Positions 1-7,662 of a DNA stretch of 64,000 nt are shown here, piece by piece. Each line of letters opens with the position of its first letter. The stretch's first letter is position 1. The translations under genes and the position numbers were made by a program. Where the stretch lies: positions 698,872-762,871 of the forward strand of contig NZ_FXWZ01000003.1 in NCBI RefSeq assembly GCF_900184225.1, given 5' to 3'. The stretch is from Brevibacterium ihuae (lineage in GTDB: Bacteria > Actinomycetota > Actinomycetes > Actinomycetales > Brevibacteriaceae). Under the pieces are notes generated by a model. The model was not told where the DNA came from, made no database searches, and was given only the letters and a program-made list of their open reading frames with translations.

Positions 1-302
1 TGCTTGAGCTTCTGGAGGATGCGGGCGGAGATCTCCGGCGCGGTGAGGGTCTTGCCGCCGATCTCGGTGCTCCAGTCGGTGCCCATGTGGCGCTTGACGG
101 AGGCGACGGTGTTCTTGACGTTGGTGACGGCCTGACGCTTGGCGATCTCGCCGACGAGCGAGTCGCCGTTCTTGTTGACCGCGACGACGGACGGCGTGGT
201 GCGCCCGCCCTCGGCGTTCGCGATGACCTTGGGCTCTCCGCCCTCGAGGACGGCGACGACCGAGTTGGTGGTGCCGAGGTCGATGCCTACTGCACGTGCC
301 AT
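1..302 (-). CDS. dnaK: Chaperone DnaK (Hsp70), N-terminal part only
   Basis: This is the first 100 codons of DnaK, the ATP-dependent cytosolic Hsp70 chaperone; the rest lies beyond the left edge. The protein begins [20 protein letters not shown], which contains the phosphate-1 motif of the Hsp70 ATPase fold, and continues with the conserved TPSVVAV stretch. The ATG at 302 is preceded by a clear AAGGAG Shine-Dalgarno seven bases upstream. The upstream region carries two HAIR-type dyads and a structured leader, so heat-shock control by an HspR-type repressor is expected. In many actinobacteria grpE, dnaJ and hspR follow; they would be outside this window. Confidence 0.97.
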   Translation of the reverse strand, partial: MARAVGIDLGTTNSVVAVLEGGEPKVIANAEGGRTTPSVVAVNKNGDSLVGEIAKRQAVTNVKNTVASVKRHMGTDWSTEIGGKTLTAPEISARILQKLK

Positions 303-358
303 GGGGTAACTCCTTTTCGTGGATGGACGAGTCGGCGGTTCGATGTGCCCGGGCGGGC

Positions 359-431
359 GGCTCCGCGACGGCCGCGTCCGAATCGGACCCCGCCTGCTGC
401 GGGGCCCGCCCCGGGAGACGGTCGCGGAGCC
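359..431 (-). promoter_or_regulatory. Structured 5' leader of dnaK
   Basis: Positions 359-369 (GGCTCCGCGAC) and 421-431 (GTCGCGGAGCC) are perfect 11-bp complements. They enclose a second hairpin, CCCCGC (388-393) with GCGGGG (399-404) and a 5-nt loop. If transcription starts near the HAIR sites, this would fold as a closed stem in the dnaK leader RNA. Whether it has a function, for example thermosensing or mRNA stability, is inference. Confidence 0.45.
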
Positions 432-445
432 ACTCGCCCGAACAC

Positions 446-466
446 ATTGAGTGCCATCGACTCAAG
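446..466. promoter_or_regulatory. HAIR operator 1 upstream of dnaK
   Basis: ATTGAGT-N7-ACTCAAG matches the HspR-associated inverted repeat consensus CTTGAGT-N7-ACTCAAG at all but the first base. HspR, a MerR-family repressor working with DnaK as corepressor, binds such sites in Streptomyces and mycobacteria. The site lies about 145-165 bp upstream of the dnaK start. This indicates that dnaK here is under HspR rather than only HrcA/CIRCE control; no CIRCE element is visible. Confidence 0.85.
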
Positions 467-508
467 CTTTGAACGATGCCGTCCGGGTGTCAAATCCGTC
501 CGGCGAAA

Positions 509-529
509 GTTGCGTACACCTGACTCAAC
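509..529. promoter_or_regulatory. HAIR operator 2 (weaker) upstream of dnaK
   Basis: GTTGCGT-N7-ACTCAAC is a second, degenerate HAIR dyad with the same 7-bp spacer. It lies 63 bp (six helical turns) from the first site, centre to centre. A TTGACA hexamer on the minus strand (488-493) lies between the two sites and could be the dnaK -35 box. Repressor bound at both sites would bracket it. Confidence 0.6.
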
Positions 530-696
530 TCTAGGACGGAAGGGTTTATTCCGGGGTCCGCGCAGAAGTCTCGCCCCGTCCATCGGCAGCCCGAGTGCGG
601 GGGCGGTAGGCCCGCTCGCCTGGGCCGGCGTCCCTTCGGTCGGGCCCCTCATCCATCTGCCCCAGCGCGGAGAGGTCCTCGAGGTCGACCTCGCGG

Positions 697-1521
697 TCAA
701 CCGTCCCGTCTGAGCGTTCGCCTGGCCGTCGACCGCTCCCGTGCGGGCAGCGTGCGGGCCGAGAGCGGCGGAGTGCCGTCCCAGCGGCGTACCAGCCGCC
801 AGCGGTCGACCACCGGCGCGTGCATGAGGCGCTCCGGCTCCGACCAGGGCCAGGTCATGAGCATCCAGACGACCGCGACGACGGCGATCTCGACGCCGAT
901 GTACCACGGCCATCCGCCCAGCAGGTCGAGCACGGAGAACCCCGCCGGCGGCCGGGAGAGGTACCCGTAGTTCGCCCCGGTGGCCGCGTTCACCGTCATC
1001 GCGACGACGGCCCAGCCGAGCGCCGCACCGTAGGCGACCCCGAAGCCGCGCCAGGTCGGGCGATAGCCGAGACCCCAGACGAGGACGATCGGCGCCCACA
1101 GGACGAGCGCGTGGAGGAACCAGTACACGGTGAACTCGAGCACGGGGTACTGCTCGTAGTTGAGATCCGGGGTGAGCACCGACTGGAGATTGAGCGTGAG
1201 GCCCCAGTAGTAGGTGATCGCGATCGCCCACCCGGCCCGGGTGATGAGGGCGACGGCGGTGACGATGCGGAGGACGTCGGAGTAGTGGAACGGCAGCGAC
1301 TGCTCGATGGTCCAGTGCGCGGGAATCATCCCCCACAGCAGCCAGCCGACCGCGACGACGAGGAGCACCCATCCGGCGGCGCAGGTGACCCGGCATTCGG
1401 CACGGGTGCCGCGGACCCGGCGGGCGATGAGCACGAGCAGGATCGCGCCCACGGCGATGCACGCGAGCGCCGTGGCGTGCTCGGACCCGAACAGCGTCAT
1501 CCGCGCACTCGACCCGTCCAT
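697..1521 (-). CDS. Multi-pass membrane protein, TIGR02206/YwaF-like
   Basis: The 274-residue protein is mostly hydrophobic helices and has the pattern of the TIGR02206 (YwaF) integral membrane family, whose function is unknown. Recognisable stretches are a conserved H-W-T-I-E-Q-S-L-P-F-H-Y segment near residue 65, WAIAITYYWGLTLNLQSVLT after the middle, and a basic cytoplasmic tail. About six or seven membrane segments are likely. The ATG at 1521 has only a weak purine run (GGCGGA) before it; an in-frame ATG at 1500 would also fit. It ends about 395 bp from dnaK on the same strand, with the HAIR sites between them, so it is not in the dnaK operon. Confidence 0.75.
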   Translation of the reverse strand: MDGSSARMTLFGSEHATALACIAVGAILLVLIARRVRGTRAECRVTCAAGWVLLVVAVGWLLWGMIPAHWTIEQSLPFHYSDVLRIVTAVALITRAGWAIAITYYWGLTLNLQSVLTPDLNYEQYPVLEFTVYWFLHALVLWAPIVLVWGLGYRPTWRGFGVAYGAALGWAVVAMTVNAATGANYGYLSRPPAGFSVLDLLGGWPWYIGVEIAVVAVVWMLMTWPWSEPERLMHAPVVDRWRLVRRWDGTPPLSARTLPARERSTARRTLRRDG

Positions 1522-1708
1522 TCCGCCGACACCCCCTGCCCGTCCGCTCACGCGGGGTGGTGAGCACGCCGCGTGAGCGATCTGTCGCTGTTCCCCGATT
1601 CTAGGCCCGCACCGCGCCGACCGCCCCGGGTGTCCGGTGCTTGCACTCTCCGCCACCGTGCACGAGAGTCCGAGGGAGGACAGATCTCGACCGACGACGG
1701 GACCGCGC

Positions 1709-2113
1709 ATGACCGACCGAGCACCGCTCCCCCCTCCGCCGCCGCCCGGCGACCGGGGACAGGGTCCGCACTCCGTCCCGCCGCGCGCGCCCGCGCCGCA
1801 CCTCGCGGGGCCGGCGCGGCACCCCGCAGGGCCCGTGCCGCATGCCGCCGGGCCCGCGCAGGCACCTCGGCGGGGGCCCTTCATCGGTCTCGGCGTCACG
1901 CTCCTCGTCCTCGGGGTGCTCGGCATCGGCGCGTCCGTGCTGATCTTCATCCTGCCGTTCGGCCTCTTCCTCCTGGGCGGGGGCGGGAACACCGAGGCCT
2001 TCGACGGTTTCGCAGCAGGCTTCCAGATCACCGCGCTCGTCGTCGCCGTGCTGAGCGTGTGCGCGATCGGCGGAGGGATCACCCTCCTCGTCATCGGCAG
2101 CCGACGCCGGTGA
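1709..2113 (+). CDS. Small proline-rich membrane protein, unknown function
   Basis: The 134-residue protein has a disordered N-terminal half rich in Pro, Ala and His (about residues 1-58), then two hydrophobic helices (about 60-85 and 100-128) separated by a short Gly-rich loop, and ends in a basic GSRRR tail. The layout, cytosolic proline-rich tail plus two membrane helices, is common in actinobacterial small envelope proteins. The ATG at 1709 has no good ribosome site, so the exact start is uncertain; an in-frame TTG at 1637 would extend it. Its stop overlaps a possible GTG start of the downstream FAD enzyme. Confidence 0.6.
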   Translation: MTDRAPLPPPPPPGDRGQGPHSVPPRAPAPHLAGPARHPAGPVPHAAGPAQAPRRGPFIGLGVTLLVLGVLGIGASVLIFILPFGLFLLGGGGNTEAFDGFAAGFQITALVVAVLSVCAIGGGITLLVIGSRRR

Positions 2114-2127
2114 ACCGGGACCTCCCG

Positions 2128-3664
2128 ATGGACACCCCACCGGTCCCGCTCACCGACGTTCCGGTGATCCGCACCGATGTGCTCGTCGTGGGGGCCGGTC
2201 CCACCGGTCTCATGGCCGGCCTCGTGCTCGCGCGCGCCGGGGTCGAGGCCCTCGTCATCGACGCGAAGCCCGGCCCCACTCGGGAATCCCGGGCCGTGGC
2301 CGTGCAGGCGAGATCGATGGAGATCTACGACCAGCTCGGCCTCGCCGACCGGATCCTGAGCACATCCCACCTCGCCGAACGCGTCCAGATGGGCACTTCG
2401 ACCGCAGCTCGGACCCTGCCCATCGAGAGGATGCAGGAGGCGGACACGCGATTCCCCGGACTGCGCGTGTTCGAGCAGAGTCGCAACGAAGCCCTGCTCG
2501 CCGAGGCGCTCGCGGAGGACGACCGGCCCGTGCGCTATCGCCACTCGCTCATTGCGCTCCTCACCGGCGCCCGGGCTGCCGATGCCGAGGTGCGGGCGCT
2601 CGTCAGCGATCCGTCCGGGCTCCTCGTCGTCGAGGCGAAATGGTGCATCGGCGCCGACGGCTCCCATTCCCCGGTCCGCGCCGCGATCGGGGCCACCTTC
2701 GACGGCGTCACGGACGAGGGCGACTTCTGGGTCGCCGATGCGCGCGTCTCCGCGGGACTGGTGCCCGGGATCGTCTCCATCCGCATGGGGCGCCGACTCC
2801 TCGCACTCGCGTTCCCGATGTCGGATGACGGCGACTTCCGACTGGTCGGCCTCCGCACCCCCGACATGGCCGACGCATCCGCCGTCACGGCCCGGCTGCG
2901 GACGGAATTCGGCATCGAGCTCGCCGCTCTCCGGTGGTTCTCCACGTACCGGATCCACCATCGGGTGGCCTCCGCGTTCCGGGGCGGGAGGGCCTTCCTC
3001 GCGGGCCACGCCGCGCACGTCCACTCCCCGGTGGGCGGCCAGGGGATGAACACCGGCCTGCAGGACGCCCACGACCTCGGGCTGTTCCTCGCCGACGTCG
3101 TCCATGGACGGGCCGATCCGTCGGCGCTCGACCGGTACGAGGCCGAGCGCCGCCCGGTGGCTCTCACCCTCGTGTCCGTCACCGACCGCGCCTTTCGGGC
3201 TGGTCGCCCGGCCGAACCGCCTGACAGCAGGGGCGAGGCGGATCGCCGCCGGAACGGTGTTCCCGCTCGCCTCCCGACTGGCCGGCTCCGCACTCGGGGC
3301 GCGTCTCGCCGGGTATCTGGGCCAGTACCGCATCCGGTACCCGATCGCGGGCCGGGCCGGTTCGGGTGCTGTCGGCCTCCGGCTGCCACCTGTGGATGAC
3401 AACGCCGCTGCGCTGCGGCGGCTCTCGTGGCAGCTCCACGTCTACGGCGGAGCAGCGGAGCGACCCGCGGTGCCGGACTGGGTGGCAGGGCCGTTGACGT
3501 TCCCGGCGGATCCGCGCGGCCGGCTGCTCCCCGATCGCCTCCACCTCATCCGCCCTGATGGATTCGTCGCCGCCGCCGTACCGATGACGGAGGGCCGGGC
3601 CGATGCCCGGGCGCTCACTGCTGCGATGCAGGCCCAGGGGCTGCGCCTCTCGGCCGCAGGGTAG
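2128..3664 (+). pseudogene. FAD-dependent aromatic-type monooxygenase, single-base frameshift
   Basis: The first frame encodes an FAD-binding PHBH-type oxygenase. The Rossmann motif VVGAGPTGLMAG lies near residue 15, the second FAD motif GADGSHSPVR mid-protein, and GHAAHVHSPVGGQGMNTGLQD is the usual FAD-ribityl motif. Homology then jumps to the +1 frame near 3200-3210 (CGGGCTGGTCGCC), and the C-terminal thioredoxin-like domain (RPDGFVAA near the end) reads to 3664. Dropping one G restores a 511-residue protein, the normal length. It is therefore either a recent pseudogene or a sequencing error in a G run. Such enzymes hydroxylate phenolic substrates; the substrate cannot be told. An upstream in-frame GTG at 2110 overlaps the preceding stop. 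Confidence 0.8.
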
Positions 3665-3796
3665 CCCGTCAGTCCGCGGGGTCGTCCGCCGGCACCTCGT
3701 GCGCACGGCATTCCCGGCTACCATGGCACGAGCGCCCGCGGCACCCGGCGGGCACCGCTCGCTCCGTAACGCTCGCCCCGACGCCAAGGACAGACC

Positions 3797-4615
3797 GTGG
3801 CCCCCGAAACGTCACCCCCGCACCCCGACCGGCCGGGCGCCCCCGGTTCCGCCGCGGACAGCGCTCCCCCTGCAGACGGCGCCTCGGCTGCCGACAGGAC
3901 CACCCCGGCGGACGGGGAACCGACGGAGGAGCGCACGCCGCCCCAGTCCTGGGACGACATCAAGCCGTGGAAGGGCACGGCCACCGGAGTCGACAAGACG
4001 CTCCTGTTCGCGATCTTCGCCGTCCCCGCCTTCTACCTCATCATGATGCCGTTCCGGCCGTTCCTCATCGCGAACCAGCCGATCCTCCTCGAGTTCCTCA
4101 CCGGTGCGAAGACCGCGATCGTCGGAGCTGCCGCCTTTGCGCGGATCGGTGAGTTCCCGCTCTGGCTCGTCATCCTCGCCGGATTCGTCGGCATGGCGAA
4201 GTTCGACTGGCTGTTCTGGCTCGCCGGCCGGCGCTGGGGCGACGGCATCCTCAACATCTTCACCTCGACCGAGCGCCAGCGCCGGCAGGTCGAGAAATTC
4301 CGGCGGATGCCCACCTGGCTCCTCTTCCTCCTCACCGTCATCAGCCGCCTGCCCGGGATCCCCGGCACCCTCGTGTGGCTCGTCGCCGGGTGGAGCGGCA
4401 TGCGGCTGTGGTTGTTCCTCGTCGCCGACCTCCTCGCCTGCCTCATCGTCACCGTCGGCGTCGCGCTCCTCGGCTACTCGCTCGGCCAGGCCGCCGTCGA
4501 CGTCATCCAGACGATCGACCGCTACGCGCTGTGGATCAGCCTCGGACTCGTCGTCGTCATCGCCGTGTGGTCCGGGATGCGGGCGAACCGGACCGCGAAA
4601 GACACGGAGGCCTGA
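3797..4615 (+). CDS. DedA/VTT-domain membrane protein
   Basis: The 272-residue protein has a disordered acidic/Pro-Ala N-terminus (about residues 1-55) followed by a VTT (DedA-like) domain. The segment FDWLFWLAGRRWGDG and the later F.R..P..LLFLLTVISRLPGIPGTL pattern are the re-entrant-loop signatures of that family, ending in two further membrane helices. DedA proteins flip or traffic membrane lipids or couple to proton gradients; the precise role here is unknown. The GTG at 3797 follows AAGGACAG. It stands alone on the plus strand between the FAD enzyme and the DUF6157-like gene. Confidence 0.75.
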   Translation: MAPETSPPHPDRPGAPGSAADSAPPADGASAADRTTPADGEPTEERTPPQSWDDIKPWKGTATGVDKTLLFAIFAVPAFYLIMMPFRPFLIANQPILLEFLTGAKTAIVGAAAFARIGEFPLWLVILAGFVGMAKFDWLFWLAGRRWGDGILNIFTSTERQRRQVEKFRRMPTWLLFLLTVISRLPGIPGTLVWLVAGWSGMRLWLFLVADLLACLIVTVGVALLGYSLGQAAVDVIQTIDRYALWISLGLVVVIAVWSGMRANRTAKDTEA

Positions 4616-4675
4616 CCCGCTCGTCGCGCCCGTCCCGGCGCCGGGCCCAGGGGGATCCTCCTCCCGAGCCCACCC

Positions 4676-4704
4676 TTGACCGGGCACCCGGTGCCGGTCA
4701 TCCT
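4676..4704 (+). promoter_or_regulatory. Promoter of leaderless 4711 gene
   Basis: TTGACC (4676-4681) and CATCCT (4699-4704) are separated by exactly 17 bp, and the ATG follows six bases after the -10 box. This is the clearest -35/-10 pair among the leaderless promoters in the window. Confidence 0.65.
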
Positions 4705-4710
4705 GAACCC

Positions 4711-5127
4711 ATGGCCGCGCATTCGACGAACACCGCCGACACCCTCATCACCGTCGCCCCCGACACCCGCGCCACGCAGTCCCGGGCCCCGGACGTCGAT
4801 GCGGCCACGCCCTCGGTGGCCGCCGGCCAGTTCGCGCTCATCGATGCCGATCCGTACACCCACACCTCGGACGAGGTGATCTTCACCGTGTGGGCCGACC
4901 GCCGCGGGATCGCCGAGGAGGACCGCAAGGCCGCGCGGGCGGAGTACTTCTCCAAGGACCAGGCGTGCCTGCGCACCTCGCCGCTCACCAAGACCCACGG
5001 CTTCGGTATCCACTCCGATGCGGGCGGACGCGTCGCCCTGGTCCCCATGGAGTCCGCTCGCTACGCGGAGCTGCTCGCCGACGACGCGGTGACGAAGCGC
5101 CCGGCGATGCGCGCAAGCCGCAGATGA
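4711..5127 (+). CDS. DUF6157-like conserved protein
   Basis: A 138-residue soluble protein of unknown function. Its C-terminal half reads like the DUF6157 family: an SDEVIFTVWADRRGI segment, then YFSKDQACLRTSPLTKTHGF and GIHSDAGGRVALVPMES. There is no ribosome-binding site; the ATG sits six bases after a -10 hexamer with a consensus-spaced -35, so the mRNA is probably leaderless. The first 35 residues look like an unstructured extension. The family assignment is from memory of the pattern; no catalytic residues can be named. Confidence 0.65.
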   Translation: MAAHSTNTADTLITVAPDTRATQSRAPDVDAATPSVAAGQFALIDADPYTHTSDEVIFTVWADRRGIAEEDRKAARAEYFSKDQACLRTSPLTKTHGFGIHSDAGGRVALVPMESARYAELLADDAVTKRPAMRASRR

Positions 5128-5242
5128 CCCTGGAATCCCGGGGTCTGTCCGCCGTATCCTGAGAACGGGCACCGGTCACCGCCGCCCGCACCCCGGCCGC
5201 GACGATGCGACAGCGGGGATCTCCCGGACCGAAGGAGCGATC

Positions 5243-5737
5243 ATGCCGATCATCCGGACCGAATCCGATCTCGAGCAGCTCACGACCACCGTCGTCGGCG
5301 AGTTCGCAGCACCGCTCGAGGCGCTCTGGGAGATGTGGGCCGACCCCCGCCGGCTTGAGCGCTGGTGGGGACCTCCCGGCTTCCCCGCGACCGTCGACGA
5401 GCACGAGCTCAAGCCCGGTGGCATCGTCAAATACCACATGACCGGGCCCGACGGCACCGAGCATCCGGGATGGTGGCAGGTGCTCGCCGTCGATCCGCCC
5501 ACCCGTCTCGAGTTCCGCGACGGGTTCGCCGACGACGCCGGAGAGGTGAGCGAATCCGGCCCGGTGACGGTGACGAACGTCGACCTCGAACCGTGCGGGA
5601 GCGGCTGCACCCGGATGACGATGATCGGACGCTACGCCTCGGCCGAATCCCTCCAGGAGGTCCTCGACATGGGCGCCCTCGAGGGGATGCGCCAGGCCGC
5701 CGATCAGATCGACGCGCTGCTCGCCGCACAGTCCTGA
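5243..5737 (+). CDS. SRPBCC/AHSA1-family protein
   Basis: The 164-residue protein is a START-like SRPBCC fold of the Aha1-homology (AHSA1) type: an N-terminal strand, then [17 protein letters not shown]...YHM.GPDG, and the long C-terminal helix starting at [20 protein letters not shown]. These proteins bind hydrophobic ligands in a helix-grip cavity; in bacteria they are often stress- or polyketide-related, and the ligand here is unknown. A strong Shine-Dalgarno (GAAGGAG) precedes the ATG by about six bases. Its length matches the family. Confidence 0.85.
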   Translation: MPIIRTESDLEQLTTTVVGEFAAPLEALWEMWADPRRLERWWGPPGFPATVDEHELKPGGIVKYHMTGPDGTEHPGWWQVLAVDPPTRLEFRDGFADDAGEVSESGPVTVTNVDLEPCGSGCTRMTMIGRYASAESLQEVLDMGALEGMRQAADQIDALLAAQS

Positions 5738-5793
5738 CCCGCTCTGCGCACCCGCGCACTGCCGACGGCGCAGGGTCGATTACGATGACGAGC

Positions 5794-6558
5794 ATGCCCC
5801 ACGGCCCTGCGCCTCGCCTCCTCACCGCCTCCGGCTCGACGCCGTGGCGGCAGCGCGTGCACCGCACGCTCGCCGGCTGCGCGCTGCTCGCTCTCGCAGC
5901 CTGCTCCTCACCCGGAACGACCGTGACCGCCGACGGCGGTGCCGCGGAGCCCGCACCGACCCGGACCTCCGCGTCGGAGCCCATCCCTGCCCCGGCCCAG
6001 TCCGCGGCGAGCGACGCCCCGACCGAAGTGCCCACGACGGGCAGCGGAACGTGGGCGAGCAGCGAGGAGGCGATCGGACCCAACCGCGACGAGGGCCGGA
6101 GCTTCGCGGTCGCCGTCCGTGTCGAGGACGACATGCCGATCGACGTCGAAGCCGCCGCCGAGTTCGTCATCGACACCCTGCAGGACGAGCGCGGCTGGCA
6201 GGAGCTCGATGGCGTGGCATTCGAACTCGTCGTCGATCCCGACGAGGCCGATTCGGTCATCAGCATCGCGAGCCCGGACACGGTCGATCGGATGTGCGCC
6301 CCTCTCATCACCAACGGCGAGCTGTCGTGCCGGAACGGACCGAACGTCATCCTCAACGCCAAGCGCTGGATGCTCGGCACCGACGAGTTCGACGATCTCG
6401 AGGTGTACCGGCAGTACCTCGTCAACCACGAGGTGGGGCACGCGCTCGGCCACGGACACGTGAGCTGCCCCGGCCCGGGCGAACCGGCACCCCTCATGCA
6501 GCAGCAGTCCAAGGGGCTCGACGGGTGCGCGCCGAATGCCTGGCCGACGATCGCATGA
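5794..6558 (+). CDS. Lipoprotein with DUF3152-type zinc-protease motif
   Basis: The signal peptide ends in a lipobox (LAAC), followed by a Pro/Ser/Thr linker to about residue 90. The C-terminal domain carries [11 protein letters not shown], an extended HExxHxxGxxH metal-binding motif with the spacing seen in DUF3152 proteins, and ends with LMQQQ and a conserved Cys. It is likely a surface-anchored, metzincin-like putative protease; activity has not been shown for the family as far as I know. I chose ATG 5794 because TACGAT (5781-5786) fits a -10 box whose transcript would begin at about that ATG. The ATG at 5785 overlaps that box. Confidence 0.75.
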   Translation: MPHGPAPRLLTASGSTPWRQRVHRTLAGCALLALAACSSPGTTVTADGGAAEPAPTRTSASEPIPAPAQSAASDAPTEVPTTGSGTWASSEEAIGPNRDEGRSFAVAVRVEDDMPIDVEAAAEFVIDTLQDERGWQELDGVAFELVVDPDEADSVISIASPDTVDRMCAPLITNGELSCRNGPNVILNAKRWMLGTDEFDDLEVYRQYLVNHEVGHALGHGHVSCPGPGEPAPLMQQQSKGLDGCAPNAWPTIA

Positions 6559-6769
6559 AACCTGCCGCATTCGCCTCCTCCGGTGTAAGGTGGAGGCCTG
6601 CGAGAACATGTCGAATCTCGCAGTGTTCCGCGCACCTCCTGTTCCTCGGCCACCGATGACCGGGCGGACGATCGCACCCGCCGACCGGCGGCGAACCGAG
6701 CGATCACAATCCGCTCAAATGTTACTAATCAGTAGATTGTCGGGTCGGGCGGGTGTACAGTGACCGAGA

Positions 6770-6853
6770 ATGTCCACGACTCCAGCAGACCGCAGTCGGT
6801 TCCGATCGAACCGCAGCCGGTCCCTCCGCATCCGCGGGTACGAAAGGCCATGA
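6770..6853 (+). CDS. Putative 27-residue Arg/Ser-rich leader peptide before the GntR gene
   Basis: An ATG eight bases after TACAGT (6756-6761) opens a 27-codon frame containing nine arginines (for example SRFRSNRSRSLRIR). It ends at TGA 6851-6853, one base before the GTG start of the GntR gene, and the GntR Shine-Dalgarno (GAAAGG) lies inside its last codons. Translation of the leader would therefore pass over the GntR ribosome site. It may be a real regulatory leader peptide or a chance frame. No homology is recognised. Confidence 0.35.
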   Translation: MSTTPADRSRFRSNRSRSLRIRGYERP

Positions 6854-6854
6854 C

Positions 6855-7577
6855 GTGTTCACCAGCGCCGAAAGCGGTACCACGCGCCCCAATCCCGTAT
6901 GGAAGCGCATCCATGACGACCTGAGCTCGCGCATTTACTCCGGCGAGTTCACCGACGGGTTCCCCGGGGAGGTCCAGCTCGCCGAGGACTACGGTGTGAG
7001 CCGCGGCACCGTTCGCCAGGCACTGCGACCGCTGCGCGATGCGGGGGTCATCATCTCCCACCGGGGGCGCGCACCCCAGGTGCAGACCAGGGATCCGTGG
7101 ACGGCGAGCGGTCCGGACTACACTCTCCTTCCTCCGCTCGAAGGCGATCTGTCGATCGGGACGACCCGCACGCGCGAGCAGCGGACCGAGCTCAACAAGG
7201 ACGCCGCGGCCAAGCTCGGCGTGGAATCGGACACCGCTCTGCTCCACCTGGCATGGACCTACTGCTCGGACGACGGACCGGTGTCCGTCGGGGACAGCTG
7301 GATCCCGCTGCGCTTCGCCGAGCCGATCGCCGATCTCGACTTCTCGACCACGAGCCTGTACCGGGAGCTCAGCGTGGTGTGCGGGATCAGCGTCGACGGC
7401 GGATCCGAGACCATGCAAGCGATCACCGCCGATGCAGAGCTCGCCGCGGAGCTCGAGTGCGAGGTCGGAGCCCCGGTCCTCGAGTACAGCCGCCTCTCGT
7501 TGTCGGGCGACACCCCGATCGAGTACCGCACCGGGGCGATCCTCGGTGAGGCGATGTCCGTCACCCATCGCTTCTGA
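6855..7577 (+). CDS. GntR-family (UTRA/HutC type) transcriptional regulator
   Basis: The 240-residue protein has an N-terminal winged helix (about residues 12-80) with the GntR motif QLAEDYGVSRGTVRQALRPL and the wing segment GVIISHRGRA. A C-terminal UTRA ligand-binding domain (about 100-235) ends in VLEYSRLSLSGDTPIEYRTG. UTRA regulators sense small metabolites, often sugars, amino-sugars or histidine-pathway compounds; no neighbouring catabolic operon identifies the ligand. Start GTG 6855 is chosen because GAAAGG lies seven bases before it. An AT-rich patch with TACT-AATC-AGTA (about 6723-6734), upstream of the putative promoter, is a possible operator. Confidence 0.85.
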   Translation: MFTSAESGTTRPNPVWKRIHDDLSSRIYSGEFTDGFPGEVQLAEDYGVSRGTVRQALRPLRDAGVIISHRGRAPQVQTRDPWTASGPDYTLLPPLEGDLSIGTTRTREQRTELNKDAAAKLGVESDTALLHLAWTYCSDDGPVSVGDSWIPLRFAEPIADLDFSTTSLYRELSVVCGISVDGGSETMQAITADAELAAELECEVGAPVLEYSRLSLSGDTPIEYRTGAILGEAMSVTHRF

Positions 7578-7585
7578 CCTCGCTG

Positions 7586-7607
7586 CCGGTCCACCCCCCG
7601 GGACCGG
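7586..7607. terminator. Hairpin between convergent GntR and ABC-F genes
   Basis: CCGGTCC (7586-7592) and GGACCGG (7601-7607) form a 7-bp GC stem with an 8-nt loop just after the GntR stop. There is no T run, as is usual for actinobacterial intrinsic terminators. Termination is inferred from its convergent intergenic location. Confidence 0.4.
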
Positions 7608-7662
7608 AGCCGTCCGGGTTCCGACCGCTGGGCGCCGCCTCGGCCGTCTGCGATCCGCCTGC

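Noticed and set aside
697..3402. A 901-codon minus-strand open frame running through the membrane protein and across the FAD monooxygenase
   Set aside because: Only the part from 697 to about 1521 has protein-like composition. The rest is antisense to a recognisable plus-strand enzyme and is Arg/Pro-rich, as expected for an out-of-phase frame in high-GC DNA.
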